Of a stretch of DNA of 64,000 bases, positions 1 through 11,996 are shown in pieces; the first letter of the stretch is position 1; each line of letters starts with the position of its first letter. The position numbers and the translations under genes are program-made. The notes under the pieces were generated by a model. That model saw only the letters and a list, made by a program, of their open reading frames with translations. It did no database searches and was not told the DNA's origin. This DNA is from Daucus carota subsp. sativus. Its lineage: Eukaryota; Streptophyta; Magnoliopsida; Apiales; Apiaceae. Location: contig NC_030381.2 of the NCBI RefSeq assembly GCF_001625215.2, forward strand, positions 44,576,689-44,640,688. Reading direction: 5' to 3'.

Positions 1-909
1 TTTCTATAACATAAATTAAATATCATCACATCAATGTTAAATTTTTTTCGAAAATATATACTTATGTAGCTTTTTCAAACATACTTGAAATATTATGGAT
101 TACATTACTGCCCGTCATCATCATCGCTGTGTCTCCTTATTTTTGTTATCCGTGTAACGTGTCTAGGGTCGCTACCGATACGGATACAATGCATGATATC
201 GGAGATCCCCGAGCTCCATCGAGCGGAATTAAAAGTGTAGGATTTAACCCTATTTTATTAGCACTTGGAGTTGTACACTTGTTACAAACTGCTTGCTGGT
301 GACTGCCAAAGGCCAAGCAGACTCCTACACAAAGTTCGAAGTCGTCGAACCGCACTTTCAGGAGATCCGTTCGGGGTTCATATCAGTATACTACCCCATA
401 ATATCTTCTACTACTAATATACCGTATAAATTTTTAATCATTTTGCGCAAGGATAAGGTGCTTATTTCGTACTAGCTCCTTATAAAAGACGAATAAAAAA
501 ATGCTTGGTGCACAAAATTTTATACGTAATAACATATGATGGGGTGTATTTTAATTGGAATGATACTTCTGTAAATGTCAAATAAAATCCACCACATCAA
601 TTATCATTTTATTATGTACAAATTTTATGTACACGAAAATTATGTTACAGCTAGTTAGCGTGTTCAAACACTGTTGATATAGAAGTTGGCAATTGGCATA
701 GTGGATAAGGCTTTTACACTAGTAAAATACTAAAATTAACATCTACGATTCTACCGTGAAAGAGGGGGTGTTGAAGGTGGCCTTAGGGTTTACTTAAATA
801 AGTAACGTAAGATTCTACTTGTTTAACCATCCCATGCATAATATCAACTTGAATATCCACTTGATTAGCTACCATATTTAGTTTTATTATTTACCAGTTC
901 ACCTGGGCT
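1..909. other. Intergenic, no gene seen
   Basis: AT-rich sequence upstream of the PR-1-like gene. Short ORFs here (for example 146-355 and 293-475) overlap on opposite strands, have no recognisable domain and look like chance frames. Confidence 0.6.
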
Positions 910-917
910 TATAAATA
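909..917 (+). promoter_or_regulatory. Probable TATA box of PR-1-like gene
   Basis: The string TTATAAATA lies about 65 bases upstream of the ATG at 981, the usual TATA spacing for a short plant leader. No other core element was assigned. Confidence 0.55.
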
Positions 918-980
918 CCCGCTTAGCAAACCATTCTTCTTCACTCAAAACCTCACACTTGATAAACAAATCAAAAAAAC

Positions 981-1478
981 ATGTACTTCCCTAAAATTCC
1001 CCTAGGCCTTCTGATTTTCCTAACACTAGCCACCATTTATCATCACTCTAATGCCCAAAACTCACCCACAGATTTCCTCAATTCACACAACACAACTCGT
1101 GCAAATGTCTTTTCCAATGGAGCCATGACATGGAGCACCACCTTGGCCAACTATGCATTGAACTATGCTAATGCCAGAGCCGGGGCCTGCAATCTCGTGC
1201 CCTCCGGTGGCTCGTACGGGGAGAACATAGCTACTGGTGCATCTCCTTCATTTACTGGTGTTGCGGCGGTCAACTTGTGGGTGAGTCAGAACGCTTACTA
1301 TAATTATGCAGCAAACACTTGTGCCTCGGGTCATGTTTGTACTTCTTACACTCAGGTGGTCTGGGCCAACTCTGTGCAACTCGGGTGCGCCAGGGTTTTG
1401 TGTACTAATAACGTCAACTATATTGTTGTTTGTAGCTATTCTGTTAAAGGCAATGTTGCCGGGGAATGGCCTTACTAG
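981..1478 (+). CDS. PR-1-like secreted protein (CAP/SCP superfamily)
   Basis: Intronless 165-residue ORF, the usual length and structure of plant pathogenesis-related protein 1. Residues 1-25 form a signal peptide (hydrophobic core, cleavage likely after SNA). The mature part carries CAP signatures: HNTTRANV, W-S-T-T-L-A-x-Y-A, GENIA, YYNYAANTC, YTQVVWANSVQLGCARV and a C-terminal GNVAGEWPY. The six cysteines expected of PR-1 are present (GACN, NTCA, VCTS, LGCAR, VLCT, VVCS). PR-1 proteins are apoplastic, bind sterols and are induced in defence; some release a C-terminal CAPE peptide. Three of the four residues of the classic CAP tetrad are replaced: His before S-G-G is Pro, Glu in W-V-x-E is Gln, and His in HYTQ is Ser. 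The CAPE junction, normally CNYxPxGN, reads CSYSVKGN. Family assignment is firm; activity in the usual CAP or CAPE sense is doubtful. Confidence 0.95.
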   Translation: MYFPKIPLGLLIFLTLATIYHHSNAQNSPTDFLNSHNTTRANVFSNGAMTWSTTLANYALNYANARAGACNLVPSGGSYGENIATGASPSFTGVAAVNLWVSQNAYYNYAANTCASGHVCTSYTQVVWANSVQLGCARVLCTNNVNYIVVCSYSVKGNVAGEWPY

Positions 1479-3208
1479 ATCTAGGACTACTTAGAACTTC
1501 ACGTACTGTTTGAAAAATGACCTAGAGAGCATTTTGAGCGTGATGAAATAAATTGATTTCAGTTCCTGTTTGAAACTTCAAGCTGAATATATCTATCTTT
1601 CATACTGCGCGCAGAAGCTGCTTCTAGTTTCATATACCCTAATTTTATTAAATATGCTTAAATAGATCATAACTGAGACCAAATCCAGCGAGGAGAGTTC
1701 AATTAGCAATTACCTTTCTCAGCAACGATCTAATGGTTGAGAAAATATTTTTCATCTTCGATTACATCCGTAAATATCGTCTTCCGGCTACAAGTTATAG
1801 CTATAAAAGAACATGTCCTGCAGATATAATTTTGTGCCAGTAGAAGAACAAATTCCCTGTTGATATAACAGCTGCTAATTAAATTCTAGAGGGAATCGAT
1901 TGGCAGGGACGGAAACCGTCTTAATTATATTTACCGGTTAGTTCAAGTGAATGCTGGCAACTTTGAGGAAATATCTTGATGTTAACTAGAGTAATTAATT
2001 AGTGCAAGAAATATTCAGGTACGTGCATGCATGCAAGTTACAGTTTATAAGTCAACTAATTATAAGATCTAGTTCAGCAGACTGTGTGGAGTTCATTTAT
2101 TTTTTGTCAACTATATAAGATATATCAGTACTTCTCAAATTGGCACTTTTGAATCATACGCAAGTTGATCTAGTTGTCATGAAGAGTTAACGTGTTTCTC
2201 ATCTTGTAATCACCGATTGTTTAATCCCGTTACCGGTTCTTAAAAAAATGATTTTTTACTTAAAAATAAAGAAGTGGATTAGAAGTATGAAGTAAATAAA
2301 TTAATAAAGTGTTTGGAAAAAAACAAGAACTCTGAGAGAGAAGTTAGAATTCTTAGTTTTTTAAAATGCTTTTACTTATTTAGACAGACGGTTCAAGAAA
2401 AGTAGAAACTAGAAACATCTTCCGCTTCTTACAAACAAAGAGGCCCATAAACTAAGGTTTTTAAAAAGCAAAAGGAGGGAGGCAGTAACTCAAGGACTTC
2501 ACACGACCAAAGAAGCTTCGGTTTTCAAACAAAAATTACTTCTCCTTTATCCCCTTCGAGATACATTTGAACTGCGACGAATCTCGTCCCGAGTCTAGGT
2601 CTCTTGTAGCTACCGAGCAGATCACGGGCATTCACGTCTCGGTCAAAGGAGCCTCACTTCTCTAACTCGGTATAACGAGAAAGCCAGGAAATGAAACTCG
2701 TTGTAATGCTGATAAGTGATAATGACCTCTAAAAGTCAAAGCAGAAAACATATTGACTTTTAAAGGTTTGAACAATTGAACCAGAAAACCAAACTGTTTA
2801 TAAAAATTGTTCGAATATTATTCTACATGGAAAGTAACTCGCTTCGCTGCCTCAAGTAAAACAATTCAACACTATTTCTGATCAGGCAAGTTGCGCAATA
2901 CTAAAGTCCTGAATAATCATGGAGCCGAACCAAGATGAAGTTCTAGGATAAACAATTCAAAGTGCACATGTTAGTTAGTTAGTACATAAAATAATCAAAG
3001 TGGCTCGAGACGACATCAAAATTGACTCATTATAACAGCGTTTAGCGTACCTTCCATGAAGAACCATTGAATTAAATACCACAATGCCCTCACGTTTATA
3101 CAAAACATGTATATAAATAATCATCTCTTTTCCCTGTTCGATCCATCATAATCACCTCCTTGAGCATTTTCCAAACTTAACATTAAAAAAAACACATCTT
3201 ATACCATT
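1479..3208. other. Intergenic between PR-1-like gene and tandem array
   Basis: An AATAAA-like signal near 1546 could serve PR-1. Around 2235-2400 there is a decayed copy of the GTTTGG-type MITE family seen better at 22251, 49614 and 60940 (shared AATAAAGAAGTGG and AAGTGTTTGG strings). Otherwise no gene is visible. Confidence 0.5.
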
Positions 3209-4319
3209 ATGTCTACCACGAGAGTACTGGTGCCACTAAACTCAAAAAGCTTCTCTAGTTCTGCAGCTCCTCGGCCAAGATTTCGACCTGTTTTTCGTGA
3301 TCGAACTGGAAGTCCAGCAAATTCATCAGCATCATTGAGTTTTAGGCAAAACTTCGGTTGTGGTTGTGGTTGTATATCGTCTTCCATCAAGATCAATCCA
3401 GTAACAGTTCAGAAGAAAATTTATAGGTAAAATCCATATTTTTTCAAGTCCTCGCAAATATCTTCTTCACTGAATGATCGGATTTGTATTAATAAAATTA
3501 AAAAAATGTAGGAATTTTGTTGTGTACAGTAGTATGCAGCCTGGAACACCTATTCCTTCCGGAAATCCTTCGGGCACTAACTGGTAATTAATTTTCTTAA
3601 TTCACCCTAATTGCGTTTTTATCTTTAATTTTCGGTTAAATATGTATTGACTTATTAATTACCGCATTCAGGAAAGGATGGGTGGTGGGGATATTACTAT
3701 CCATGGTTCTACCATTTTACAGGACCAAGCTCACTTCTTTCTTGGCACTGAAAAGTATGTTTGATACAGTTTTATACTCAGTCGCGTTTCATTGCTTATT
3801 TTCGTATCCAATTCTGTGCATGAAGCATTTTTCCTATATATTTATCGAAAAACCTTCTTTGTGCTGAACTTGAATCTATTGTGCAGAGGAGGTGGAAACA
3901 GTTGTGGACACTGCTGAATTAGTACTCGATGTGGTCGAAAAGGTGGTGGCGGAAGTGGTGGAAATTGCTGATGTTTTGGAGGAAAATCTGCCCCAAGGGG
4001 CAAAGTTGAAGAATACAATCGAAAGAGTTGAAAGTGTAGCTAGAGAAATTGGGAAAGATGCTGATCTACTGGAAGACCTGCTGCAGAAGGTATAATTTGC
4101 TTAACAACTAAAGCCATTATTGTTAGTTATTTTAATATGTGTTGGAAGTGGTTAATCTAATTTAAAGTTGAATTGTATATGATTGTGGAGCAGGTAGAGA
4201 AGGCGGAGAAAGAAGTTGGAAATATGATAGAACCGGTCATTGATCAGATTAATAAAGAAGCTGGCAGTCAAACTATTGCCTTGAAGGATTTGGGAGAAGC
4301 CCCTAAATCAAAACTGTAA
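3209..4319 (+). CDS. Tandem-array gene copy 1: plastid-targeted-like amphipathic-helix protein
   Basis: Five exons: 3209-3426, 3530-3583, 3672-3754, 3887-4089, 4194-4319. All junctions are GT-AG and the total of 684 nt encodes 227 residues. The N terminus (about residues 1-73) is rich in Ser, Arg and Pro and poor in acid, like a chloroplast transit peptide. Exon 3 gives a hydrophobic segment starting W-K-G-W-V-V-G-I-L-L and ending L-P-F-Y-R. Exon 4 encodes a long heptad-like amphipathic helix of V-E-K-V-V-A-E-V type with a central LPQGAKLK turn; exon 5 continues the helix and ends in a polar tail. I do not recognise a named family. A membrane-tethered plastid protein is an inference from the transit-like N terminus plus one hydrophobic segment. 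The exon phases (2,2,1,0) are shared by all five copies in this window. Confidence 0.8.
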
Positions 4320-5990
4320 AAGAATTGTGTGCATGCTTCAGTTTGAGCATAGGAGATTCATTTGTTGTTTCTATATATGTTTTTTTGAAGCAAACATGTA
4401 AATATCAGCTTTCTACACTTTTGGTTTTGGATATTGTATTTGTAGCTTAGGCCAGATAGCTTGACATTGGTCTTCATCCTTGACTTCCTTTCGAGTAGGA
4501 GTATTAGTTAATTTTATATTAATAGACATAATTGTCTGTCTTATTCGATGAAATTGAGAATTTATTTTAGAAAAGATTTCGTATATGTATATAATATTTA
4601 TTAAAATTATGTATTTAATATGTGTTTAGATTTTTTTTGCAGGAATATCACTTGTTTCTATTCAAAAATATATATTTGCATATTCTTTTCCCAAAATTAA
4701 GATTTTTGAAAAATAAGTTAAGTCAATCATGACCTATATAAAATGAAAAATATTTTAGTAAGAGAATTTGATATAAAATTTTTCACAAAATAACATGTAT
4801 TAAGTTTTGATTTGAATGACTCATAATATGCATATATAACATCAAGCGTTTGGCTAAACTTATATTTCAGAAAAAAAAAGATTTATTTCCGGAGAAACTT
4901 ACTTCAAACTCTAATTTTTCATGAAATAATCTCTTATTATTTTTTCCCTATCATATATTCAATATGGAACACCTCTCCACCATTTATATCAGAAAAATAT
5001 TAAAAAACTCATTTTCTAAAACAAGATAAGTGCTTATTTTTTTATATAAGTGGTGGCCAAAACAGGCACAAAATATCTCACCAGCTTGATTGTCATATGT
5101 CATTCTGTACAAAATTTTATACCCAATTAATTTCATGTATATAGCACTTGTATAAAATAGACAATAGAAAATATAGGACTTTCTATAACTCCTTGAAAGT
5201 ACGCTACCCATGGATATTCGTCGAAAGATAAGCTGTACTTAGACATCTCTAGCTGCTAATCGTTCCCAAAGAGTGAAGATAAAGGTTAAGCAAGCCGTAG
5301 TTATATAACAAAAGAATAAAGAACTGAGGAGAAATATTGAAACACTGAACAAGACAAAATCTTATTAACCATAGAAACACGTAAAACTAAGTATATCTAC
5401 CGCTCACCAGCATGGACCGGGAATTTTATCTTCCGAAAATAACATCTCATATTACTTGAGTCTCTTTTGCACATCAAGATGAATTAATCTGAAATTTTCA
5501 CTTAATACTTTTCTCCTTGGAAGTATTGGCTGTTTCTATCCTTAGAGAACTCGCAAACTTGCTAAAAGTAATGTCTAATCTTTTACTAGTCTACTGCTAT
5601 GTCAGCACAAAAAATTTCGAGGAACAAACTAAGAGAGGTGTATTCCTTCCAAGAAAACCGGTAGAGTCTCATTTTTTAAAGCAAGCGTGGCGGCCTAGTC
5701 CTTAAGTTACTTCGAGCACGTGGAGTTCCAACTTCTTATAATGTCACTGTTAATTTAAAACAACCGACGACTTGTATTGAATTCGTCAGTCGTCACGTTA
5801 ATTATGATAAATTTACGTATAGAAAAGCATATATTCACGTTGAATAAATTAGTTTTAAGCTTTACTAAATAATTAATTCATGCATGGTACGTATAATATT
5901 GTTGTTGAGCTGGCCAAAACCTTATTTTATTTATCGGATTCCTGTATATATAAACTTTGCAGATCGTAGTTATCCGCTAGTAGACCAGTT
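4320..5990. other. Intergenic between copies 1 and 2
   Basis: AT-rich spacer with the 3-prime end of copy 1 and the promoter of copy 2. Short ORFs at 4984-5211 and 5517-5705 show no domain. No transposon ends were found. Confidence 0.5.
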
Positions 5991-7060
5991 ATGTTTAAAA
6001 TTTGTACAATAGCATTGAGATCTTGCATCTCAAACAGCAGGAGTTTAAGTTCCTCAACATTCAGCAAAGGCCTACAGCCCTTTGCTCCTAATCACCATTT
6101 GTCGAGCATCAGCAGACCAGCATTGAAATCTCGTCATAATATTCACAGGTGCTCTCTCTTTCTCTCCTCCCCCTCTCCCCCGCTCTCTCTCTCCCTCCCT
6201 CTCTCTCTCATTATTCCAACATTAACAAAGCTGTAAGACAGTAGATGAACAATATTTTCACGATTTTTATAGGAATTTATCATCATATAATAGTTCTCAA
6301 CAAGGATCTTCAAGTCCATCCGGAAGCCCTTTAAGTTCCTGGTAATCGATATGTAACCATACATAATCAATGTTAATTTGAAGGCTGATTGTATTATCAA
6401 GCATAATCAGGTTGACATTTAACAGGAAACGTTGGATTGCAGGAGTGGCCGTTTCCGCGATCACATTACCCCAACTAAATTCATTTCTTGAATGGAAAAG
6501 TATAACATTCTAGCAACCATTGACTTTTTGTAAATATTTAAAATTTGTCGAAATATATATGTTCTTTCTTATCGTCATATACCATCGTAATTTTCTCTGG
6601 GGTTAAATATCGTGCAGATGAGGTGGAAATCATAGTAGAAGATGCAGAAATAATAGCCGAGGTTGTTGAAAAGGTGGCTGAAGAAGTTGCAGAGGTTGCA
6701 GATCTTCTAGACAATCAGCTTCCTGAGGGTGGAAAGCTAAGGAATGCAGTGGATGTTATAGAAGATGTAGCAAAGGAGATTGTCAAAGATACCAATATTG
6801 CTGAAGACATACTTAACAAGGTGTGTGATCGTATATTATTTATTTATACCATAAAGAAATTATAATGTGTTTATTGTGCATTACAATTAAGTTGATTAAT
6901 TGCTTGTTTTTTAACCACCGTAAGCATATGTAAAATTTTAATCATTATGGGGCAGGTGGAAGATTTTGGGAAAGAAGTTGACTCACTAATTGCACCAGCA
7001 AACGATCAGGTAAACCTTAATGTCCCCCAAGAAGCAACTGATGTCAAAGGTGCCACTTAA
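5991..7060 (+). CDS. Tandem-array gene copy 2
   Basis: Five exons: 5991-6148, 6273-6341, 6426-6499, 6618-6820, 6956-7060; 609 nt, 202 residues. Exon order and phases match copy 1. The N terminus is Ser/Arg rich and transit-like. Exon 2 ends in a Ser-rich linker finishing with Trp at the junction, and exon 3 continues K-R-W-I-A-G-V-A-V-S. Exon 3 is 9 nt shorter than in the other copies (74 against 83), in phase. Exon 4 (203 nt, identical in length to copies 1 and 3) gives the acidic amphipathic helix with LPEGGKLRN, the closest match to copy 1. Intron 1 carries a CT-rich tract. The start is the first in-frame ATG after the leader. Function is unknown; localisation to plastid is inferred only. 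Confidence 0.78.
6151..6211 (+). repeat. CT-rich microsatellite in intron 1 of copy 2
   Basis: Imperfect (CT)n and (CCT)n run just inside the first intron, 3 bases after the splice donor. Long enough to be length-polymorphic. Confidence 0.85.
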
Positions 7061-7324
7061 GCAAAGACCTAGATTTCAAGCTCACAATATTTGTGCATCT
7101 TTATAAAAATTTGACATTTTGTTAATAGCAAGATTTTAATTTGAATAACACTGTTAGTAGTCATCGTTAAAAAAAAAAATTGTAATCAGTTTGTTTGGAT
7201 TATTTGTTTAAGGAAAAAGCTAATTGCTTGTAAGTATTATTTGGTATATTCTTTCATAAACAGTCAGGATTATACAATACATAATAAAGATATCTATATA
7301 ATATATAAATATAAATAAAATTAT

Positions 7325-8052
7325 CACTACAAGAAAAGCGGATATTTTCAACTGCCATTTTCGGTCGGAAATGAATGAAATTGGTCAATTTTGAGGTCAT
7401 GACCAACCACCGTCCGACCACGTCCCTTAAAACGGTCGGAAATGACAGAATAAAACGGTCGGTTTTCTGCAATTGAGTGACTGGTCAGAAATGATTTCAA
7501 TTTGATCGGTTTTTTATGTTTAAATTATGAGTTTGGCCGGAATTATATATTGCATGTGGTCGGTTTTCTGCATATACGATATTTTTAGTTTTTTTTAATA
7601 GTTTACTTAGCTGAATAAAATTTATCATTTTTCTTACAAGTCAAAACCGACCACCAGGATTTTAAATCAGTCGGAAATGAAACAGGTCATTTCCGACCGC
7701 TATCGGTCGGAAATGAAGCCAGCCTCCACCGCATCTCCACTTAGCCAATCACAAATCGACAACAAGTTAAAAGCTGACAAATTATTTTAAATCAGTTGAG
7801 GCGGTCGGAAATGACCACAAGTGGTCGGAAATGTGTCAGTCGGATTTAGTGACGTGGCGTCCATGTCAGCTGAAGAACGTTGGTAAACGGGACCCACGCC
7901 GACTTATAACCGACCTTGTTCAGTCGGTACGGCGGTCGTAAATGACCCAATTTTTTACGACCGAACTCATTTGGTCGGTAAGTCGGTCGGAAATGCCCAC
8001 TTTTTACCCGATCCAATGTAGTCGGTCGGTTTTGTCCGCTTTTTTAGTAGCG
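7325..8052. mobile_element. Non-autonomous CACTA (En/Spm) element, 728 bp
   Basis: The left end reads CACTACAAGAAAAGCGGA; the right end, read in reverse complement, is CGCTACTAAAAAAGCGGA. A 3 bp duplication TAT flanks both sides (7322-7324 and 8053-8055), as expected for CACTA transposons. The interior contains many copies of a GGTCGGAAATGA-like motif in both orientations, typical of subterminal transposase-binding repeats. It has no transposase ORF. Confidence 0.9.
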
Positions 8053-8890
8053 TATACTTTCAATTTTCTGAATCATATAGAATATAAGTATGTTTTATAT
8101 ATAGAATACTTGTAAAAATCAAATATAGTTGGATTTTAGAATTTTCTAATTGTACAAATAGATCAAATAGAAATAAATTTCGTAAATAAAAAATGTCTCC
8201 TATTCTTTTTATATTCTCAACAAAATAGGGAGTTTTATAAAAAAAATTTAAATTTAAGAAGGTTTTGTAATTTGAATAAGATTTTTACTTTTTATGTTCT
8301 AATAAAAAAAAAGGAAGTCTGATAAATGCAGTATGATTCTTATCATCAAGTTCATAATTATATTATTTTTTGACTTCTTATTATCATTCTAATTGAAATA
8401 TAATTGTCAGATCATAACTGATATATTTCATTTTTAATTAATAAATTATATATCAGCCTATAAAATATTATCAGAACAATGTCACTTGAACGGACCAGAT
8501 TAGGAGGGCCATATATATGAGCACAAAATAGAATACCCAAGTGTGGACCAAAAAGATATTCATGGGTGAAAGAAAAATTTACTTTTGTTACCAAGCAAAC
8601 CACAACATCAAATATTCGTGTAAATGTTAGACACAAAAAATATGTCATTCCCATTAATTAAAAATAGATTTCTGTTTCTTTTCCCTTGATATATTCATTT
8701 AATTCTATTATCATATTTGACAGAGTAAATAATTAAATATAACATATATAAGTAAATAAATTTCCTATCAAAATTATTTAATTTCACGATTTTGCACTCT
8801 ATTTCACTGGGTAAATGTATAACCCCGTAAATATCAGAAATAAAAACTTATCACTAAAACACTTTAGTATTTTAAAATATGTGAAAGTGT
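8053..8890. other. AT-rich intergenic, no gene seen
   Basis: Spacer between the CACTA element and the Stowaway nest. The 80-residue minus-strand ORF at 8412-8654 has no recognisable domain. Confidence 0.5.
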
Positions 8891-9068
8891 TACTCCCTCC
8901 GTCCCACCCATTTTTTTACACTTTCCTTTTTGGGATGTCCCACCCAATTCTTTACATTTCAAAACTTATCAAAAATAGTTAATGGGTCCCACCACTTCTC
9001 TACTTTTCTTTCCTTTTCACACTATTTTTACTCCATTAGAGCATCTCCAGCAGATTAGCTATACCATG

Positions 9069-10161
9069 TAGGGCTGCACATGGGCTGGGTTGGGTCGGTT
9101 TCGGCCATTCAAGCGACCCAACCCATTTAGTACGGGTTACAAAAATTTAACCCATTAATCATAAAAAGAATTTGAAACCCAACCCTATTAATTGTATGAC
9201 GGGTTGGGTTGATTAGGGTAGAGTTGCTCGGGTTGAAAATTTTGAAAGATAAGCATAATCCAAAATATGTTTTACACCATTTTGTTGTGTACAATTAGCA
9301 ATAACATAGGACACTGCACCGATACAAAATATTAGAGCATCTCCAACGGTGTTGGCTATAATCGTTGGCTAAATTGGACCTGTAATGGTATTGGCTATAT
9401 TGGTTGGCTATAATTTAAAAATAGCATGTTATTAATATTTTAGATTGTTAAAATAGAATATATCAATTCAATATGGTAATAAATGATGTGCAATCTTCCT
9501 ACAGATTTCTTACAGAGCTGTAGAGGTTCGACAAATTTAGCCATCCATAGGAGGTTGGCTAAATTTATAGACAACAGGTCACTGTGGTTGGAGTGTGAAT
9601 TTTTGAAGTGGTTGGCTAAATTTTTTATTTTTGGCATGACAACTCACCTTTTAGCTAAGGGGTCGTCATGGTTGGAGATGCTCTTAGGTGCTTTTAGAGT
9701 GTAGATATTCTCTCCATACTAAGGTGGACAGCTGAATCTTAATACAGTAATAACTATTTTTTGAAAGAATATACAGTAATAATTATTAAAAATAATGCTT
9801 CCGCCATGATTTATAATCATAAGAACTAGCAATGTGAGTCGTTTGATTTGAACTACAAAGCTTTATTTCTAATTGTTTCTGCACATTGCACTATACTCAC
9901 TGCACATTCTATCATCAAATAAGTAAATATAATTCCGTGAGCAACCAAAAATATTCTATCAAAGTGTTAAAAGATATTTTTTGGCCGGGTTGGGTTGGTT
10001 TAAGGTTTTTAAAAGTTATATTTCGACCCAACCCATTATAAACGGCTCAACCAAAAATCAACCCAATTAACCCACGGTTTGGAATGGGTCGGGTTAGTCG
10101 GCCTAGTTCAAGGTTGGGTTGGGTTGGTTTGAACGGGTTGGACAACCCATGAGCAGCCCTA
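9069..10161. mobile_element. hAT-like non-autonomous element, third layer
   Basis: Left end TAGGGCTGCACATGGGCTGG, right end CCCATGAGCAGCCCTA. The 8 bp duplication ATACCATG sits at 9061-9068 and 10162-10169, diagnostic of hAT transposition. The subterminal regions are rich in GGGTTGGGT repeats in inverted orientation. There is no transposase ORF. Confidence 0.92.
9335..9683. mobile_element. PIF/Harbinger-type MITE, innermost layer
   Basis: Left end GAGCATCTCCAACGGTGTTGG, right end GGTTGGAGATGCTC, with TTA duplications at 9332-9334 and 9684-9686. 349 bp, inserted in the hAT-like element. Two overlapping ORFs on opposite strands here are artefacts. Confidence 0.88.
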
Positions 10162-10558
10162 ATACCATGTCCTAAGCTAAAATTTTAAGGAATATGGACA
10201 AAAATTCACTCCAACAGAATCCCTACTCATTCCCTAAACTTTAGGATCCACTTTTCATTCCTCATAGATAGGTAACCCCTGACTCATTCCTCATTTGTTT
10301 TTTAATGATTAAATATCCAACTTCCACTTTTCGGACACTCTTTCCCATATTTTTCTTATTATTTTTTTGTTAAAAGAATTTGAATTTAATACTATAATAA
10401 TGATAGGGAACACAAATAGGGATTATTGTTGAAGTTGTCAATCAATATAGGATCCCTATTTTTTAATATTTGAATTGTTTATTATATATTTAGGGAATCT
10501 AGTTGGGACACTGCTGGAGATGCTCTTATCTTCTTTTTATACATTAAAAATCAATGGG

Positions 10559-10650
10559 TCCCAGATCCTGGGTTCGACCCTGGCTCACCTCAAGAGTTTC
10601 GTAGAACAGATACTCATTTGTAAGGCTATAAGCCATATTTGTCAAAAAAA
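10559..10650 (+). mobile_element. 5-prime-truncated tRNA-derived SINE in the Stowaway
   Basis: Contains the B box GGGTTCGACCCTGG, then AGAACAGATACTCATTTGTAA, TATAAGCC and TTGTCAAAAAAA. The repeat AAATCAATGGG on both sides is the target duplication. It matches the 3-prime two thirds of the full-length SINE at 56255 and lacks the A box. Confidence 0.85.
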
Positions 10651-10769
10651 AAATCAATGGGGTCCCACCACTTTACCCACTTTTCTTCCTCTTTTCCAAT
10701 ACTTTATACATATTTCTTAACCTCCATGCCCAACCCATTCGATAAGAAATAGGTGGGACGGAGGGAGTA

Positions 10770-11598
10770 TATTTTACGAGATCGGCCAATCTTTATATTT
10801 CAATCATTCATCCCTTGCAAAAATTGTGCATACCATGACCCATGTGTTACACGATGCGTGGGCCAAACTGTTTTCGTATTTCAGGGTCAGGGTCCAAACT
10901 CGTGTATATAAATGCCAAAAAATGCATACTCCAAAATGGCAAAATCGGCAGAGTCCCATTCCCATCAGAGTGTTTCCTTGCCTGTGGAATGTAGACTTTT
11001 CAAATTACATATAGCAAAAATCCTTCAATTATTTTCCCTTTTGGTACGTAGAGTCGTGGAGATGATAGCTGATCCGGACCTAGATATATCTATGTTAGTA
11101 TTGTATATACATGTTAGTATGATTACTATTATATATATTCAATATAAAAAAAAATGTTGGGATGTGAAAAAATTTAGAAATGGATCTGCTGGATATAACA
11201 TATATACATACTCCATTCGTCACTTAATACCTTTTCGGTTTGTTTAATCACATTTGCAGACACACATTTTTTATTGTTAATATCTTTAATTTTATATTAG
11301 TATTATATATAAAATTTCACTGTATTAAAATACTCATCAATACGAATCCAACAAAATCACGGCTATATATAATTTCATAAATCAGATGTAAATTAGTAAT
11401 TTGTCTAATTTATGAACGGTTCCGACATATTAAACGGGAAAAATAAAAAAGACCGAAGAGAGTATCAAAAAATTTAGGATTAAACTGTGTAGGGATTTTC
11501 CAAACACCGAGTGACCGGACAATATGAAAATTATGAATCTTTTCATAAAACCTAATGTCTATATCATCATTTCAGGCATGTGTTTCATAAACACTTCA
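10770..11598. other. Intergenic, no gene seen
   Basis: ORFs at 10826-11014 and 10912-11247 overlap in different frames, are low in complexity and have no domain. Confidence 0.5.
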
Positions 11599-11996
11599 GA
11601 GCATCTCCAATGGGAGGTGCTAAGAGGGGTGCCAATGCCATGTGGCATGACATGGACCTGGCACTCTCGTTGGCACTCACATTAGAGATGTTGGAGTGCT
11701 ATTGGGGTGCCAAGTGAGTTGGCTTTGGAGTGCCAAAAGTTGGCAACCCATAAAGTAGGGTGTCAACTTCATTTGTGGTCCCAATAATACATAAAATATA
11801 GATGTGTGGTCTCAATAATACATAAAATATTATTTCTCTATTAACAAAGTTGGCAACTTGGAGTGCCAACTATTAGAGTATATCTTGAAAGAAAAATGCT
11901 AAAAATAATTTGGAAGAGTGTGAATATAAAAAATAATATTTTGATTTATGTGTCAAAATTGGCACCCCTCGAAGGGTGCCACCCATTGGAGATGCT
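11599..11996. mobile_element. MITE with long inverted repeats, 398 bp
   Basis: Left end GAGCATCTCCAATGGGAGGT and right end CACCCATTGGAGATGCT are inverted copies, and the similarity continues inward for about 40 bases (AGGGGTGCCAAT). No clean target duplication was found, so the superfamily is not fixed. The interior has several tandem GAGTGCCAA-like strings. Confidence 0.75.

Larger units (their letters stand above)
9039..10525. mobile_element. PIF/Harbinger-type MITE inserted in the Stowaway
   Basis: Left end GAGCATCTCCAGCAG, right end CTGCTGGAGATGCTC, a perfect inverted pair. TTA target duplications lie at 9036-9038 and 10526-10528. It is itself interrupted by the hAT-like element at 9069-10161. 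Confidence 0.88.
8893..10767. mobile_element. Stowaway MITE, outer shell of a nest
   Basis: Starts with CTCCCTCCGTCCCACCC and ends with its inverted copy GGGTGGGACGGAGGGAG-like sequence (GGTGGGACGGAGGGAG seen). TA duplications are at 8891-8892 and 10768-10769. About 1.6 kb of its 1875 bp is later insertions (9039-10525 and 10559-10650). Removing these leaves a Stowaway-like sequence of roughly 0.3 kb. Confidence 0.88.
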
